A stretch of DNA of 12,580 nucleotides from UBA6382 sp963600315 (lineage in GTDB: Bacteria; Bacteroidota; Bacteroidia; Bacteroidales; Bacteroidaceae), in assembly GCA_963600315.1 (NCBI GenBank), contig CAVCAW010000071.1, positions 1 to 12,580 of the forward strand. The letters run 5' to 3'. Positions 1 through 7,202 of the stretch are shown here, piece after piece. Position 1 is the first letter of the stretch; each line of letters opens with the position of its first letter. The notes beneath the pieces were generated by a model. It was not told the origin of the DNA and ran no database searches. It saw nothing but the letters and a program-made list of their open reading frames with translations. A program made the position numbers and the translations under genes.

Positions 1-1416
1 GCCGCTGAGGTCTGTAGTGAGACATGGTATGCCAAACGCTATGCTCTCAAGAGGCGTGTATCCCCATGGCTCGTAGTAGGATGGATATACGCAGTAGTCG
101 GAGGCTGTGAGGAAATTATAATAAGGTGCATTAACGACTCCGTCTTGCCCGTCGAGATAAGAAGGTATAAACAACAGGTGCACCTTACTCTCCTCAGACA
201 GGGAAAGTCCACAATTGTAGATAGTCGAAACGATTTTTTCAGAGTCGAAATTGTATAAGTCGTGCGTAATGAAAGGATTGGGCAGGGGGGTAAGTCCTGT
301 CCCGTCGAACACCTTTGAACCATGCTTCGTGGCCAGTCGGTCGCACAAATCCTTTCGGGCCTCTTTTTTCCAACATGGAACGGCAATGACTGCCAATATA
401 TCACGCGACAAGGTGGTGTTATTTTCCAAGACTCCAAGCGAACTCAAGAAAAGATCAAGTCCCTTGCATCTGAAGTCATTACGCCCACTAGTAGAAACAA
501 TCAAAGTGTCATCGCCTAGGTTACAACCAGCAAGCGCATTGTATGTGCTAAGCAGCGTTTTGCGCACTTTGGAGCGCACGCTCTTGAGTGTCGCACCCTT
601 TACTACGAACGAAGGCTCGAAACCATTAGGTAGTATGATGTCGCTTTTGCGTTCGAAAAACTGTTGGCATTCCTTGTCGGTTACTTCAGACACTGTTGTC
701 AAGCAATCGGCTTCAAGAGCAGCAACTTTCTCTATGCTGTGTTTTGACTGCATATTGAGCTCTGTGGCCATTTGGTCTCCTTGATATCCGTTGAAGTACT
801 CGTATAAATCCTTGTTGTTGGTTGTGATGGAACGACCGATGCTTGTGGCATGAGTTGTGAACACAGTTCCGATGGTTGGAGCCGCCATCTTGACATAGAG
901 TAGACCAAAACCACTCATCCATTCGTGAGCTTGGAATATTGCTGTCAATTTTGATGTAGCTTGGCTGTTGAACCACTCGTAAGCTGCTACTGCAAACTTG
1001 CCTGCCATGTATGAAAACATACACGATTCGTCATAGTCTCCGTAAGCGTGCAGTGAATCCACCTTAAAGTGACTCCATATTTCGGCATATATCGTGTCTT
1101 TTTCTGCAAAAAGATTCTGATAGTCCACCAGCGCTACGATAGGTTTGCCAGGTATTTGCCATCGACCGAAGCGCACGGGAATTCCCTTTTGAACCGCATA
1201 GTCTCTCAAAGACTTTAGAAGATTTTCATCGTATAGGAATAGCGGATTTTCTTCTTGAGAATCCAAATCAGGACCGATGTAGATTAAATTATCTTTATAA
1301 ATCTGCCCCAATGATTTTGCTTGGGTTGACAAGACAGTGTATATCCCGCCAACTTTATTGCAAACCTCCCAACTCGTCTGGAAAACGATATCGGAGGGCT
1401 TAAGAACTCGTTTCAT
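1..1416 (-). CDS. Glycogen synthase, GT3 family (5' part; C-terminus beyond window)
   Basis: This gene encodes a glycosyltransferase of the GT3 (fungal/animal) type, expected to extend alpha-1,4-glucan chains from a nucleotide-sugar donor in the cytoplasm for glycogen storage. I translated all 472 codons by hand; the frame stays open from the ATG at 1416-1414 to the window edge. Motifs in order: KVGGIYTV (residues 21-28, donor loop), QAHEW around H164, FTTHAT with H189, PNGF, SGRNDFRCKG with R312 and K318 (phosphate-contacting pair of this fold), and EPWGYTPLE (449-457, the E-x7-E motif). GT3 signatures of this kind are absent from the usual bacterial GT5 GlgA. Roughly 80 residues are probably missing downstream, judged from the family's bacterial length of about 550. 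UDP-glucose as donor is inferred from the family. No symbol is given because glgA normally means GT5. Confidence 0.93.
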   Translation of the reverse strand, partial: MKRVLKPSDIVFQTSWEVCNKVGGIYTVLSTQAKSLGQIYKDNLIYIGPDLDSQEENPLFLYDENLLKSLRDYAVQKGIPVRFGRWQIPGKPIVALVDYQNLFAEKDTIYAEIWSHFKVDSLHAYGDYDESCMFSYMAGKFAVAAYEWFNSQATSKLTAIFQAHEWMSGFGLLYVKMAAPTIGTVFTTHATSIGRSITTNNKDLYEYFNGYQGDQMATELNMQSKHSIEKVAALEADCLTTVSEVTDKECQQFFERKSDIILPNGFEPSFVVKGATLKSVRSKVRKTLLSTYNALAGCNLGDDTLIVSTSGRNDFRCKGLDLFLSSLGVLENNTTLSRDILAVIAVPCWKKEARKDLCDRLATKHGSKVFDGTGLTPLPNPFITHDLYNFDSEKIVSTIYNCGLSLSEESKVHLLFIPSYLDGQDGVVNAPYYNFLTASDYCVYPSYYEPWGYTPLESIAFGIPCLTTDLSG

Positions 1417-1451
1417 GAATAAATTCTAATAAGTTTGTTCGTAATCCTGCG

Positions 1452-1484
1452 CAAAAATACAACATTATTAGTAAATCTCGCCAA
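1452..1484 (-). promoter_or_regulatory. Probable promoter of the GT3 glycogen synthase gene
   Basis: On the minus strand there is a TATTTTTG box (1459-1452) matching TAnnTTTG, with TTG at 1484-1482, a spacer of 22 bases. The spacing is a little longer than the usual 19-21. Transcription would start near 1445, giving a leader of about 30 bases before the ATG at 1416. Confidence 0.45.
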
Positions 1485-1611
1485 CTTTAAAAGCAAAGTT
1501 TCTTAAATGCTATAATCTTGCTGAAGATTTTGGGTTGTGTCAGATTTTTTTTGTAATGGATTGCTTTCTGGACATACTACAATTTACAAAGTTTTGACCC
1601 TCGTTAATTTC

Positions 1612-1702
1612 GCATTTCGACCGAATATTATATCGATTTCGGGCGAAAAAGAGTTGGGTTTCCGCCGAAATTGAATTCTGTTTTGGTCGAAATGCAGTCG
1701 TT
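1612..1702. repeat. Four near-palindromic 12-bp boxes at exact 22-bp period, forming a large dyad
   Basis: Boxes start at 1615 (TTTCGACCGAAT), 1637 (TTTCGGGCGAAA), 1659 (TTTCCGCCGAAA) and 1681 (TTTTGGTCGAAA). The start-to-start distance is 22 bases each time, and the approximate consensus TTTCGGNCGAAA is itself nearly self-complementary. The 10-bp intervals between boxes are not conserved. The array is also symmetric about 1653.5: 1612-1625 pairs with 1682-1695 (one G.T), and 1633-1648 pairs with 1659-1674 (two mismatches, one G.T). It lies about 130 bp upstream of the likely glycogen synthase promoter. It could be a multi-site operator, a hairpin-forming RNA element, or a small dispersed repeat; the sequence does not decide between these. 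Confidence 0.75.
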
Positions 1703-2067
1703 TTGCGGTTTTGTTCGTGATTTATCTCTTTTTAAGGATTGGATTGGAAGTGAAAATAGTCCTGCTGCAAGGCAATGTCTACTATTGCTACAAGTCGTTC
1801 GTCTTAGTGCTAGTTTGAAGATTAGTTGAAAAAGGTTTGTGCGGCAAAGGTACCCTCGAGCCTGTGTTTGTTTTTCTTGGGGTGCTCATGGGTTACGTAG
1901 ACAAAAACCGCTGCCGAAATAAAGCGTGTCAAGGTATAGAGCTTGTATATTGAGTTTGCCAAGCGCAGTAATAAATGTTGCGATTGCAATTTTAGTGATG
2001 CTTTTGTAAAGTAAACTAAGTTGTTGTGATTTAAGATGGTGTAATATTTAATGTTAATGTGTGTTCG
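1703..2067. other. Gene-free interval, no recognised feature
   Basis: About 365 bases between the box array and the stop codon of the small secreted protein gene. I see no ORF above about 22 codons with a convincing start, no tRNA and no clear terminator hairpin. A TACCTTTG box on the minus strand (1852-1845) resembles a -7 element but has no TTTG at the right distance. The base composition is less AT-rich than the flanking spacer, so a decayed gene or an unrecognised small RNA is possible, though nothing positive supports either. Confidence 0.4.
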
Positions 2068-2487
2068 TTATTTGCCAGTGCGTTTTGCTTTAGAGTCGTT
2101 GGCATATGAAAATAAGTAGTATACTTGTTCTGGTGACAAGACGGTTGCGAATCTTCTGCTGTATTTTATTCTTGTTTCTGTAACTTTTGTGTCAGCTGCC
2201 CATCTTGCGTTGTTTAGTTCTGTTGCTAGGCTTGATGTGAGTCTGTTTTTTCTTATTGCAGTAATGTTTTTTTCTTTTAAGCCGTCATAAATGTCTTTTG
2301 CCGCCCGGAGTTCCTTGCGATATGAGAAAAAGATGGGTCGCAACTTTGTCTTGGTCTCCTTTGAAATAACTAGTTTCTTGGAAATATAGTCAAAAATTTC
2401 CTTGTCCTTTTGTGTTTGTGCGGAGACAAGGCTTGTGGCGGCAATGCATAATGCCATGCTTAATAATATGTTACGAGTAATTTTCAT
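2068..2487 (-). CDS. Small secreted helical protein, function unknown
   Basis: This 139-aa protein has a clear signal peptide: positive N-terminus (MKITRN), hydrophobic core, and likely signal peptidase I cleavage after VSA (residue 23), so it should be periplasmic or outer-membrane associated. The mature part is rich in Lys, Arg and Glu and predicted helical, with no cysteine. Near the C-terminus LSPEQVYYLF (from residue 117) recalls the L-T/S-x-x-Q motif of Spy/CpxP-like periplasmic proteins, where it follows a basic helix as here; this resemblance is weak and no function is assigned. It lies 89 bases downstream of the MlaF-type ATPase on the same strand, so it may be read through from that operon. 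I found no convincing promoter or terminator of its own. Confidence 0.75.
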   Translation of the reverse strand: MKITRNILLSMALCIAATSLVSAQTQKDKEIFDYISKKLVISKETKTKLRPIFFSYRKELRAAKDIYDGLKEKNITAIRKNRLTSSLATELNNARWAADTKVTETRIKYSRRFATVLSPEQVYYLFSYANDSKAKRTGK

Positions 2488-2576
2488 TGGAAAACGATAT
2501 GCTAAAGTCGATGTTGATTAACCTGTTGTTTGTAATGTTGCTCAATGCAATGTCGTGAACAGTTTTTGGGGGAGCA

Positions 2577-3350
2577 TTATTTTGTGCTCATGTGTTGTAC
2601 GATGTCTTGCCGTAACTGCTTGCTAAAGTCTGAAGCAAAAATGAAGTCGTTTAATGTTTGATTGTTGGATGTGAGTACGTCCTTGTTGGAGCCTTGCCAT
2701 TCTTTGTGCCCTTTGTTTATGTAGAGGATGTTTTCTCCGATTCCCAAGACGGAGTTCATGTCGTGGGTGTTCACGACTGTCGTGATGCCATTTTCATGGG
2801 TTATCTCGTTTATGAGTTTGTCTATGACTAGCGAAGTTTTTGGGTCTAAACCAGAGTTGGGCTCGTCGCAGAAAAGATATTTGGGGTTCATGGAGATAGC
2901 CCTCGCAATAGCCGCCCTTTTCTGCATTCCCCCGCTGATTTCGTTCGGGTATTTGGTTTGTGCTTCAAGGAGATTGACTCTGTCAAGGCAGAACAAAGCT
3001 CGTTTTTTTCTGTCTTTGTAGCTCATGTCGGAAAACATGTCTAGCGGAAAGAGTACATTTTCTAAAACGGTTAGGGAGTCGAATAAGGCTGATCCTTGAA
3101 ATAACATCCCTATTTCGCGTCGGAAGATTGTTTGTTCTCGCTTGGTCATGGCGATGATATCTCTGTTGTCGTAGAAAATGTGTCCGGACGTGGGGGTATA
3201 CAGACCCACTAGGCAGTTCATTAGCACGGTTTTTCCAGATCCGCTTTGGCCAATGATGAGATTGGTTGTACCGTCACGAAAAACGACATTGACGTCGTAG
3301 AGGATATGTTTGTCTCCAAACGATTTGTTAAGTTTCTGGACTGATATCAT
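2577..3350 (-). CDS. mlaF: MlaF-type ABC transporter ATP-binding protein
   Basis: This is the cytoplasmic ATPase of an MCE/Mla-type lipid transporter, powering movement of phospholipids between inner and outer membranes. All nucleotide-binding motifs are intact in 257 aa: Walker A GQSGSGKT (34-41), Q-loop Q85 in MLFQGSALFDSLTVLENV, signature ISGGMQKR (138-145), Walker B YLFCDEP (D162, E163) followed by NSGLDP, and H-loop H196 in NTHDMNSV. The SGGMQKR signature and the ALFDSLTVxENV stretch are typical of the MlaF branch. The start lies 3 bases after the stop of the permease gene, so the two are translationally adjacent in one operon. No MlaD-type substrate-binding protein is next to it within the window. 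The direction of lipid flow is not shown by the sequence. Confidence 0.9.
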   Translation of the reverse strand: MISVQKLNKSFGDKHILYDVNVVFRDGTTNLIIGQSGSGKTVLMNCLVGLYTPTSGHIFYDNRDIIAMTKREQTIFRREIGMLFQGSALFDSLTVLENVLFPLDMFSDMSYKDRKKRALFCLDRVNLLEAQTKYPNEISGGMQKRAAIARAISMNPKYLFCDEPNSGLDPKTSLVIDKLINEITHENGITTVVNTHDMNSVLGIGENILYINKGHKEWQGSNKDVLTSNNQTLNDFIFASDFSKQLRQDIVQHMSTK

Positions 3351-3353
3351 GGA

Positions 3354-4100
3354 CTATGAAAGTATTTGCGTTAGGAACATGTCAGAAAACAATATGAGTA
3401 TGGAGCTGGCGACAACGGCATTTGTGCTCGCTTTGCCCACTTCAACGGAACCACCTTTTACCGTGTATCCGAAATATGATGATACGCTGGAAATAATGAA
3501 TGCAAAAAATAGAGATTTTATCACTCCCATCCAGAAATACCATTGATGGAAATCGTGCTGAAGTCCTAGTGTTAACTCTGATGGTGTAATGATATGACCG
3601 ATGTATGCAGTCAGGTATGCTCCGGCTATACCAGCTCCGACGCTGAAGATGACCAGTACTGGTATAATAGTAATCAGTGCCGTAATTTTTGGCAAGATGA
3701 GAAAAGAAGCGGAATTTATACCCATAATGTCGATGGCGTCTATCTGTTGGGTCACTCTCATGGTTCCTAGCTCAGATGCGATGTTGGACCCGGCTTTTCC
3801 TGACAATATGAGACACATTATAGATGAGGAAAATTCCAATAGCATTATTTCGCGGGTAGTAAAACCGCTAACCCATACGGGCATCCATGCGCTTTGGATA
3901 TTAATCTTAATTTGTATGCAAATGACTGCTCCTATAAAAAGCGAAATGAGAAGTACAATTCCAATGGAGTCTATGCCTAATGCCAAAACTTCCTGGAAGT
4001 ATTTGCGAAAAAACATTTTGAATCGTTCGGGACGCTGAAAAGTTCTTGACATCAGTATGCAATACTGTCCCAAGTCTTGAAGTAATCTGATAACGTGCAT
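3354..4100 (-). CDS. mlaE: MlaE-type ABC transporter permease
   Basis: This 248-aa inner-membrane permease is the partner of the downstream ATPase. An N-terminal amphipathic stretch (LGQYCILMSRTFQRPE, about 10-25) precedes several hydrophobic segments, roughly 42-64, 84-100, 137-170, 187-210 and 225-245. The family's central motif is present as GKAGSNIASELGTMRVTQQIDAI in residues 101-123, followed by MGINSASFLILPKI. The C-terminal GYTVKGGSVEVGKASTNAVV motif (211-230) is also characteristic of MlaE. The ATG at 4100 gives the normal family length and sits 25 bases from a candidate transcription start. It is first in the operon and diverges from the zapA cluster. MlaE serves lipid transport at the outer membrane in Gram-negative bacteria; this role is carried over from the family. 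Confidence 0.9.
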   Translation of the reverse strand: MHVIRLLQDLGQYCILMSRTFQRPERFKMFFRKYFQEVLALGIDSIGIVLLISLFIGAVICIQIKINIQSAWMPVWVSGFTTREIMLLEFSSSIMCLILSGKAGSNIASELGTMRVTQQIDAIDIMGINSASFLILPKITALITIIPVLVIFSVGAGIAGAYLTAYIGHIITPSELTLGLQHDFHQWYFWMGVIKSLFFAFIISSVSSYFGYTVKGGSVEVGKASTNAVVASSILILFSDMFLTQILS

Positions 4101-4131
4101 TTTTTTTGTCTACCTACATGTTTGGATTGTG

Positions 4132-4139
4132 CAAAGTTA
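4132..4139 (-). promoter_or_regulatory. Candidate -7 box for the mlaEF operon
   Basis: The minus strand reads TAACTTTG here, matching TAnnTTTG. The predicted start near 4125 leaves a leader of about 25 bases before the mlaE ATG. The -33 region is T-rich (4169-4163) but lacks a proper TTTG, so this rests mainly on the -7 box. Confidence 0.45.
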
Positions 4140-4179
4140 ATAAAAAGGTAGGGTAATGATGGAAAAAACGACTCGGCTT

Positions 4180-4211
4180 GTTGACTCTTTAAGCAAAATT
4201 AGCTATCTTTG
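4180..4211 (+). promoter_or_regulatory. Promoter of the 4252-zapA-rny operon
   Basis: GTTG at 4180-4183 is followed after 20 bases by TATCTTTG at 4204-4211, a good match to the Bacteroidetes -33/-7 pattern. Transcription should begin near 4218, 34 bases before the ATG at 4252. It faces away from the mlaE promoter. Confidence 0.7.
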
Positions 4212-4251
4212 CAAGAAATCAAGTTATAGATTTGTTTTTTAAGAAAAAGTA

Positions 4252-4890
4252 ATGGGTCTACTATCAAAAATATTCAAGAAAAAGTCTAAAGGTAGTGATT
4301 ACGTGATTGGCGGTATGGAGGATTTTATGTCGCTGATAAGGGTATACTGCCAGGCTGTGATGGCTCATAGACTGGGAATTACCAATCTTGCCATGTTGCC
4401 GGACCTGCGTATGTTTAAAAGTTCCTTGCATGTTGCGACAGTGAACAATAGGCTAGGGCTTGGTGAAAAAAATCGTTGCAAAAAGATGTTAGAGGATATC
4501 TATGGCATGGATGAGGATTTCTTTGCCGAAATCGACTCTAGCATAAAGTCCAATTGTCGCAACATTAATCAAGTGAATAGCTATTTTCTACTATTCCAGA
4601 GCTTTAGCCAGGATTTGCTGACTGTTCTTTCGAGTACATTGCAGTTGCGGCTAAGAATGCCCTCGTTCTTTAAAAAAGCTTTGCGTAGTATTGTAGAAAA
4701 AGGAGTCAATGATATATTTGTAAAAGATAAGTTCAGAGATGATGCCGTGAGAAAAGCTACGTTTTCTATTCGTACTACACAGCAGAGACTCGGGTATACT
4801 CAAAAATGGATGACGGAGTATGCTTATCACATTATCTTGTTGGCCAAAAAAGAACCACGCAATAAGTCTGCAGAAGACGGTGGTAAATAA
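4252..4890 (+). CDS. Unrecognised 212-aa cytoplasmic protein, first gene of the zapA-rny operon
   Basis: I do not recognise a domain. The protein begins with MGLLSKIFKKKSKG, a short amphipathic basic stretch that could lie on the membrane surface. The remainder is mixed and largely helical, with no signal peptide or transmembrane segment and no visible catalytic motif. The C-terminal tail (KKEPRNKSAEDGGK) is polar and probably disordered. A -33/-7 promoter lies directly upstream, and the next three genes follow on the same strand with gaps of 18, 59 and 91 bases, so it is probably co-transcribed with the coiled-coil gene, zapA and rny. A role linked to division or to the membrane is only a guess from context. 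Confidence 0.8.
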   Translation: MGLLSKIFKKKSKGSDYVIGGMEDFMSLIRVYCQAVMAHRLGITNLAMLPDLRMFKSSLHVATVNNRLGLGEKNRCKKMLEDIYGMDEDFFAEIDSSIKSNCRNINQVNSYFLLFQSFSQDLLTVLSSTLQLRLRMPSFFKKALRSIVEKGVNDIFVKDKFRDDAVRKATFSIRTTQQRLGYTQKWMTEYAYHIILLAKKEPRNKSAEDGGK

Positions 4891-4908
4891 AAATGGTAAG
4901 TAGCGAAA

Positions 4909-5175
4909 ATGCCTACACGTAGAGACGAACTCCTGCAACAACTCAGTGTGAAGCTAGATATGTTAGTTCGCCAACACAAGGAGTTGAAGAAACGGCAGCA
5001 GATGGCTGATGCCCTTATGGAGGAAAATTCCCTGTTGAAACAACAGCTTGAAACCCTGAAGACGGCCAAGACTATTGCTCTTGGGGAAAAAGATATTCGC
5101 CAAGCAAAGCTTAACTTGTCACGCCTGATTAGGCAAATAGACTCTTGCATCTCAATGCTTGTTGTGGAGAAGTAG
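4909..5175 (+). CDS. Small coiled-coil protein upstream of zapA (possible ZapB-like)
   Basis: This 88-aa protein is almost entirely charged and heptad-patterned. Residues about 5-60 (LLQQLSVKLDMLVRQHKELK, then LMEENSLLKQQLETLK) form a likely parallel coiled coil, and the end LSRLIRQIDSCISMLVVE looks like a short amphipathic helix. There is no signal peptide. The ATG at 4909 lies 18 bases after the preceding stop; the nearby ATG at 4893 runs into a stop after three codons. Short coiled-coil proteins next to ZapA suggest a partner of the FtsZ-ring system, as ZapB is in Escherichia coli, but no sequence identity to ZapB is claimed. Confidence 0.8.
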   Translation: MPTRRDELLQQLSVKLDMLVRQHKELKKRQQMADALMEENSLLKQQLETLKTAKTIALGEKDIRQAKLNLSRLIRQIDSCISMLVVEK

Positions 5176-5234
5176 CGAATTGTGCACGGCTAGAATGTTT
5201 TAGTGGTGAGCTTTGAGTCTTATTTATTATTGAT

Positions 5235-5522
5235 ATGGAGAACAAACACAAAGGTGAAACGGATAAATTCACGATACAGCTTAGCATTGCAAACAAGGTC
5301 TATCCAGTCACTGTGAGTCGCGAGAATGAAGCAGTATACCGCAAAGCCGCCAAATTGATACAGCAGAAATTAGATCGCTACACCTCTTCCTTTTATGCTG
5401 AAGACAAACAAGACTATCATGCGATGGTGATGCTTGACCTTGCAGTGGCACTAGTGGCAGAGTTTGATGTCGATGAAAAACTCCAAGCTCTAGCAGAAAA
5501 GATAGACAGCTGTCTGAACTGA
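5235..5522 (+). CDS. zapA: Cell division protein ZapA
   Basis: ZapA binds FtsZ and cross-links its filaments at the division septum. This 95-aa protein has the family's layout: an N-terminal beta-rich part with FTIQLSIANKVYPVTVSREN (about 12-31), then EAVYRKAAKLIQQKLDRY, the equivalent of the conserved E-x-x-x-R-x-A-A motif, and a C-terminal helix (MVMLDLAVALVAEFDVDEKLQALAEKI) for the dimer and tetramer coiled coil. The length is normal. It sits between the coiled-coil gene (59 bases before) and rny (91 bases after), an order I recall as common in Bacteroidetes genomes. Confidence 0.88.
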   Translation: MENKHKGETDKFTIQLSIANKVYPVTVSRENEAVYRKAAKLIQQKLDRYTSSFYAEDKQDYHAMVMLDLAVALVAEFDVDEKLQALAEKIDSCLN

Positions 5523-5613
5523 TGGGTGATTACTTGCAAAAGCAGGAAAAATTAGTCGTTATACAATATAGATTTTAACACATATTTCAAATAAAATATT
5601 AAAAACAAAAAAT

Positions 5614-7149
5614 ATGGAGATTACAATAATATCAACTATCTGCGCATTGTTCGTGGGAGGACTAGTGGGATACACTATATTCCGCTATGTCATAAAGGCT
5701 CAATACAACAAGATGACCGCACAGGCCGAGAGGGAGGCTAAAAATATCAAGGAAAAAAAACGCCTTGAGCTAAAAGAAGAGTTCGTTAATCGCAAGGCAC
5801 AACTCGATAAGGAGGTGCAGCAAAAAAACCAGTCATTGCTGCAAGCGGAAAACAAACTGAAACAGCGTGAAATAAGCATCAATCAACGCCAAGATGCCGT
5901 TTCTCGCCGTAAGGCAGAACTCGATAAGCAACAAAACACTCTTGACAATCAGGCTCAAGCTCTACAGCGCAAGGAACAAGAACTTGAAAAGCTTGAGACT
6001 CAAGAACGCGAAAAGCTTGAGACTATTAGTGGGTTGTCTGCTCAGGAGGCGAAGGAACGCTTGATAACCTCATTGAAGGATGAAGCGAGAACTTCTGCCC
6101 AAAGCTACATTAACGATATCATGGATGAGGCCAAGATGACCGCTAACAAAGAGGCTAAGAAGATTGTAATACAGACTATACAGCGTGTTGCTACTGAAAC
6201 GGCAATCGAAAATTCTGTAACAGTGTTTCATATTGACAACGATGAAGTCAAAGGCCGAATCATTGGTCGTGAAGGTCGCAATATCCGAGCATTGGAAGCC
6301 GCGACTGGAGTTGAAATCGTTGTAGACGACACCCCTGAAGCAATTGTTATTTCAGCGTTTGATCCTGTTAGACGCGAGATTTGCAGACTTGCTCTTCATC
6401 AACTCATTGCTGATGGGCGAATTCATCCTGCCCGTATAGAGGAAGTGGTTGCCAAAGTTAAGAAACAGGTCAACGAAGAGGTACTTGAAACTGGTAAACG
6501 TACGGCAATTGACCTTGGTATTCATGGTCTACATCCAGAATTGGTACGTATTGTCGGCAAGATGAAATATCGTTCTTCTTATGGTCAGAACCTCTTGATG
6601 CATGCTCGCGAAACAGCCAATCTTGCTGGTGTTATGGCCGCAGAACTTGGGTTAAATTCTCGCAAGGCGAAACGAGCTGGTCTGCTTCATGATATAGGTA
6701 AGGTGCCTGACGAGGATACCGAATTGTCTCACGCTGAGTATGGCGCAAAGATTGCAGAAGAGTATAAGGAAAAACCGGAAATTGTCAATGCCATAAGGGC
6801 TCACCACGATGAATGTGAGATGACATCTCTAATTGCACCGATTGTGCAAGTTTGTGATGCTATCAGTGGAGCTCGTCCAGGTGCACGGCGCGAAGTTGTA
6901 GAGGCTTATATCAAACGCCTGAAGGATTTGGAGAATATTGCAATGAGTTATCCTGGTGTAACTAAAACTTATGCCATTCAGGCAGGGCGTGAACTTCGTG
7001 TTATAGTCGGTGCTGACAAGGTTGACGATGCACAGTGTGCACAATTATCTCAGGATATAGCTAATAAGATTCAGACGGACATGACTTATCCAGGTCAGGT
7101 CAAGGTGTGTGTTATTCGTGAAATCCGCTCAGTAAACTATGCTAAGTAA
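5614..7149 (+). CDS. rny: Ribonuclease Y
   Basis: RNase Y is a membrane-anchored endoribonuclease that starts mRNA decay. The 511-aa protein has the full domain order: one N-terminal transmembrane segment (about 4-27), a long coiled coil rich in Gln, Lys and Glu (about 30-165), a KH RNA-binding domain with GRIIGREGRN (214-223), and an HD metal-dependent hydrolase domain with LLHDIGK (H359, D360) and RAHHDE further on. Length matches the family (about 510-520). The ATG at 5614 follows an A-rich tract with no Shine-Dalgarno site, as is usual for this group. It is the last gene of the operon and is followed 22 bases later by a strong terminator. Confidence 0.97.
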   Translation: MEITIISTICALFVGGLVGYTIFRYVIKAQYNKMTAQAEREAKNIKEKKRLELKEEFVNRKAQLDKEVQQKNQSLLQAENKLKQREISINQRQDAVSRRKAELDKQQNTLDNQAQALQRKEQELEKLETQEREKLETISGLSAQEAKERLITSLKDEARTSAQSYINDIMDEAKMTANKEAKKIVIQTIQRVATETAIENSVTVFHIDNDEVKGRIIGREGRNIRALEAATGVEIVVDDTPEAIVISAFDPVRREICRLALHQLIADGRIHPARIEEVVAKVKKQVNEEVLETGKRTAIDLGIHGLHPELVRIVGKMKYRSSYGQNLLMHARETANLAGVMAAELGLNSRKAKRAGLLHDIGKVPDEDTELSHAEYGAKIAEEYKEKPEIVNAIRAHHDECEMTSLIAPIVQVCDAISGARPGARREVVEAYIKRLKDLENIAMSYPGVTKTYAIQAGRELRVIVGADKVDDAQCAQLSQDIANKIQTDMTYPGQVKVCVIREIRSVNYAK

Positions 7150-7171
7150 CAATCTTTAAATGAAAATATGT

Positions 7172-7202
7172 AAAGGAGACGTTTTTACGTCTCCTTTTTT
7201 TT
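7172..7202 (+). terminator. Rho-independent terminator after rny
   Basis: An 11-bp perfect stem (7172-7182 with 7187-7197, core GGAGACG/CGTCTCC) closes a 4-base loop and runs into eight consecutive T (7195-7202). Confidence 0.95.

Noticed and set aside
39..1024. Several open frames on both strands within the first kilobase (39-437 minus, 251-784 plus, 713-1024 minus)
   Set aside because: They overlap the continuous minus-strand frame of the GT3 glycogen synthase, whose translation carries all family motifs; the others are shadows.
1615..1692. CRISPR-like array at the four 12-bp boxes
   Set aside because: The repeats are only 12 bp and diverged, the intervals are 10 bp, and no cas gene is present.
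1845..1852. Minus-strand TACCTTTG as the glycogen synthase promoter
   Set aside because: There is no TTTG at 19-21 bases upstream and the leader would exceed 420 bases; a nearer box at 1452-1459 fits better.
3601..4038. Plus-strand open frame antisense to mlaE
   Set aside because: It lies wholly within the well-supported permease gene and has no motif or promoter.
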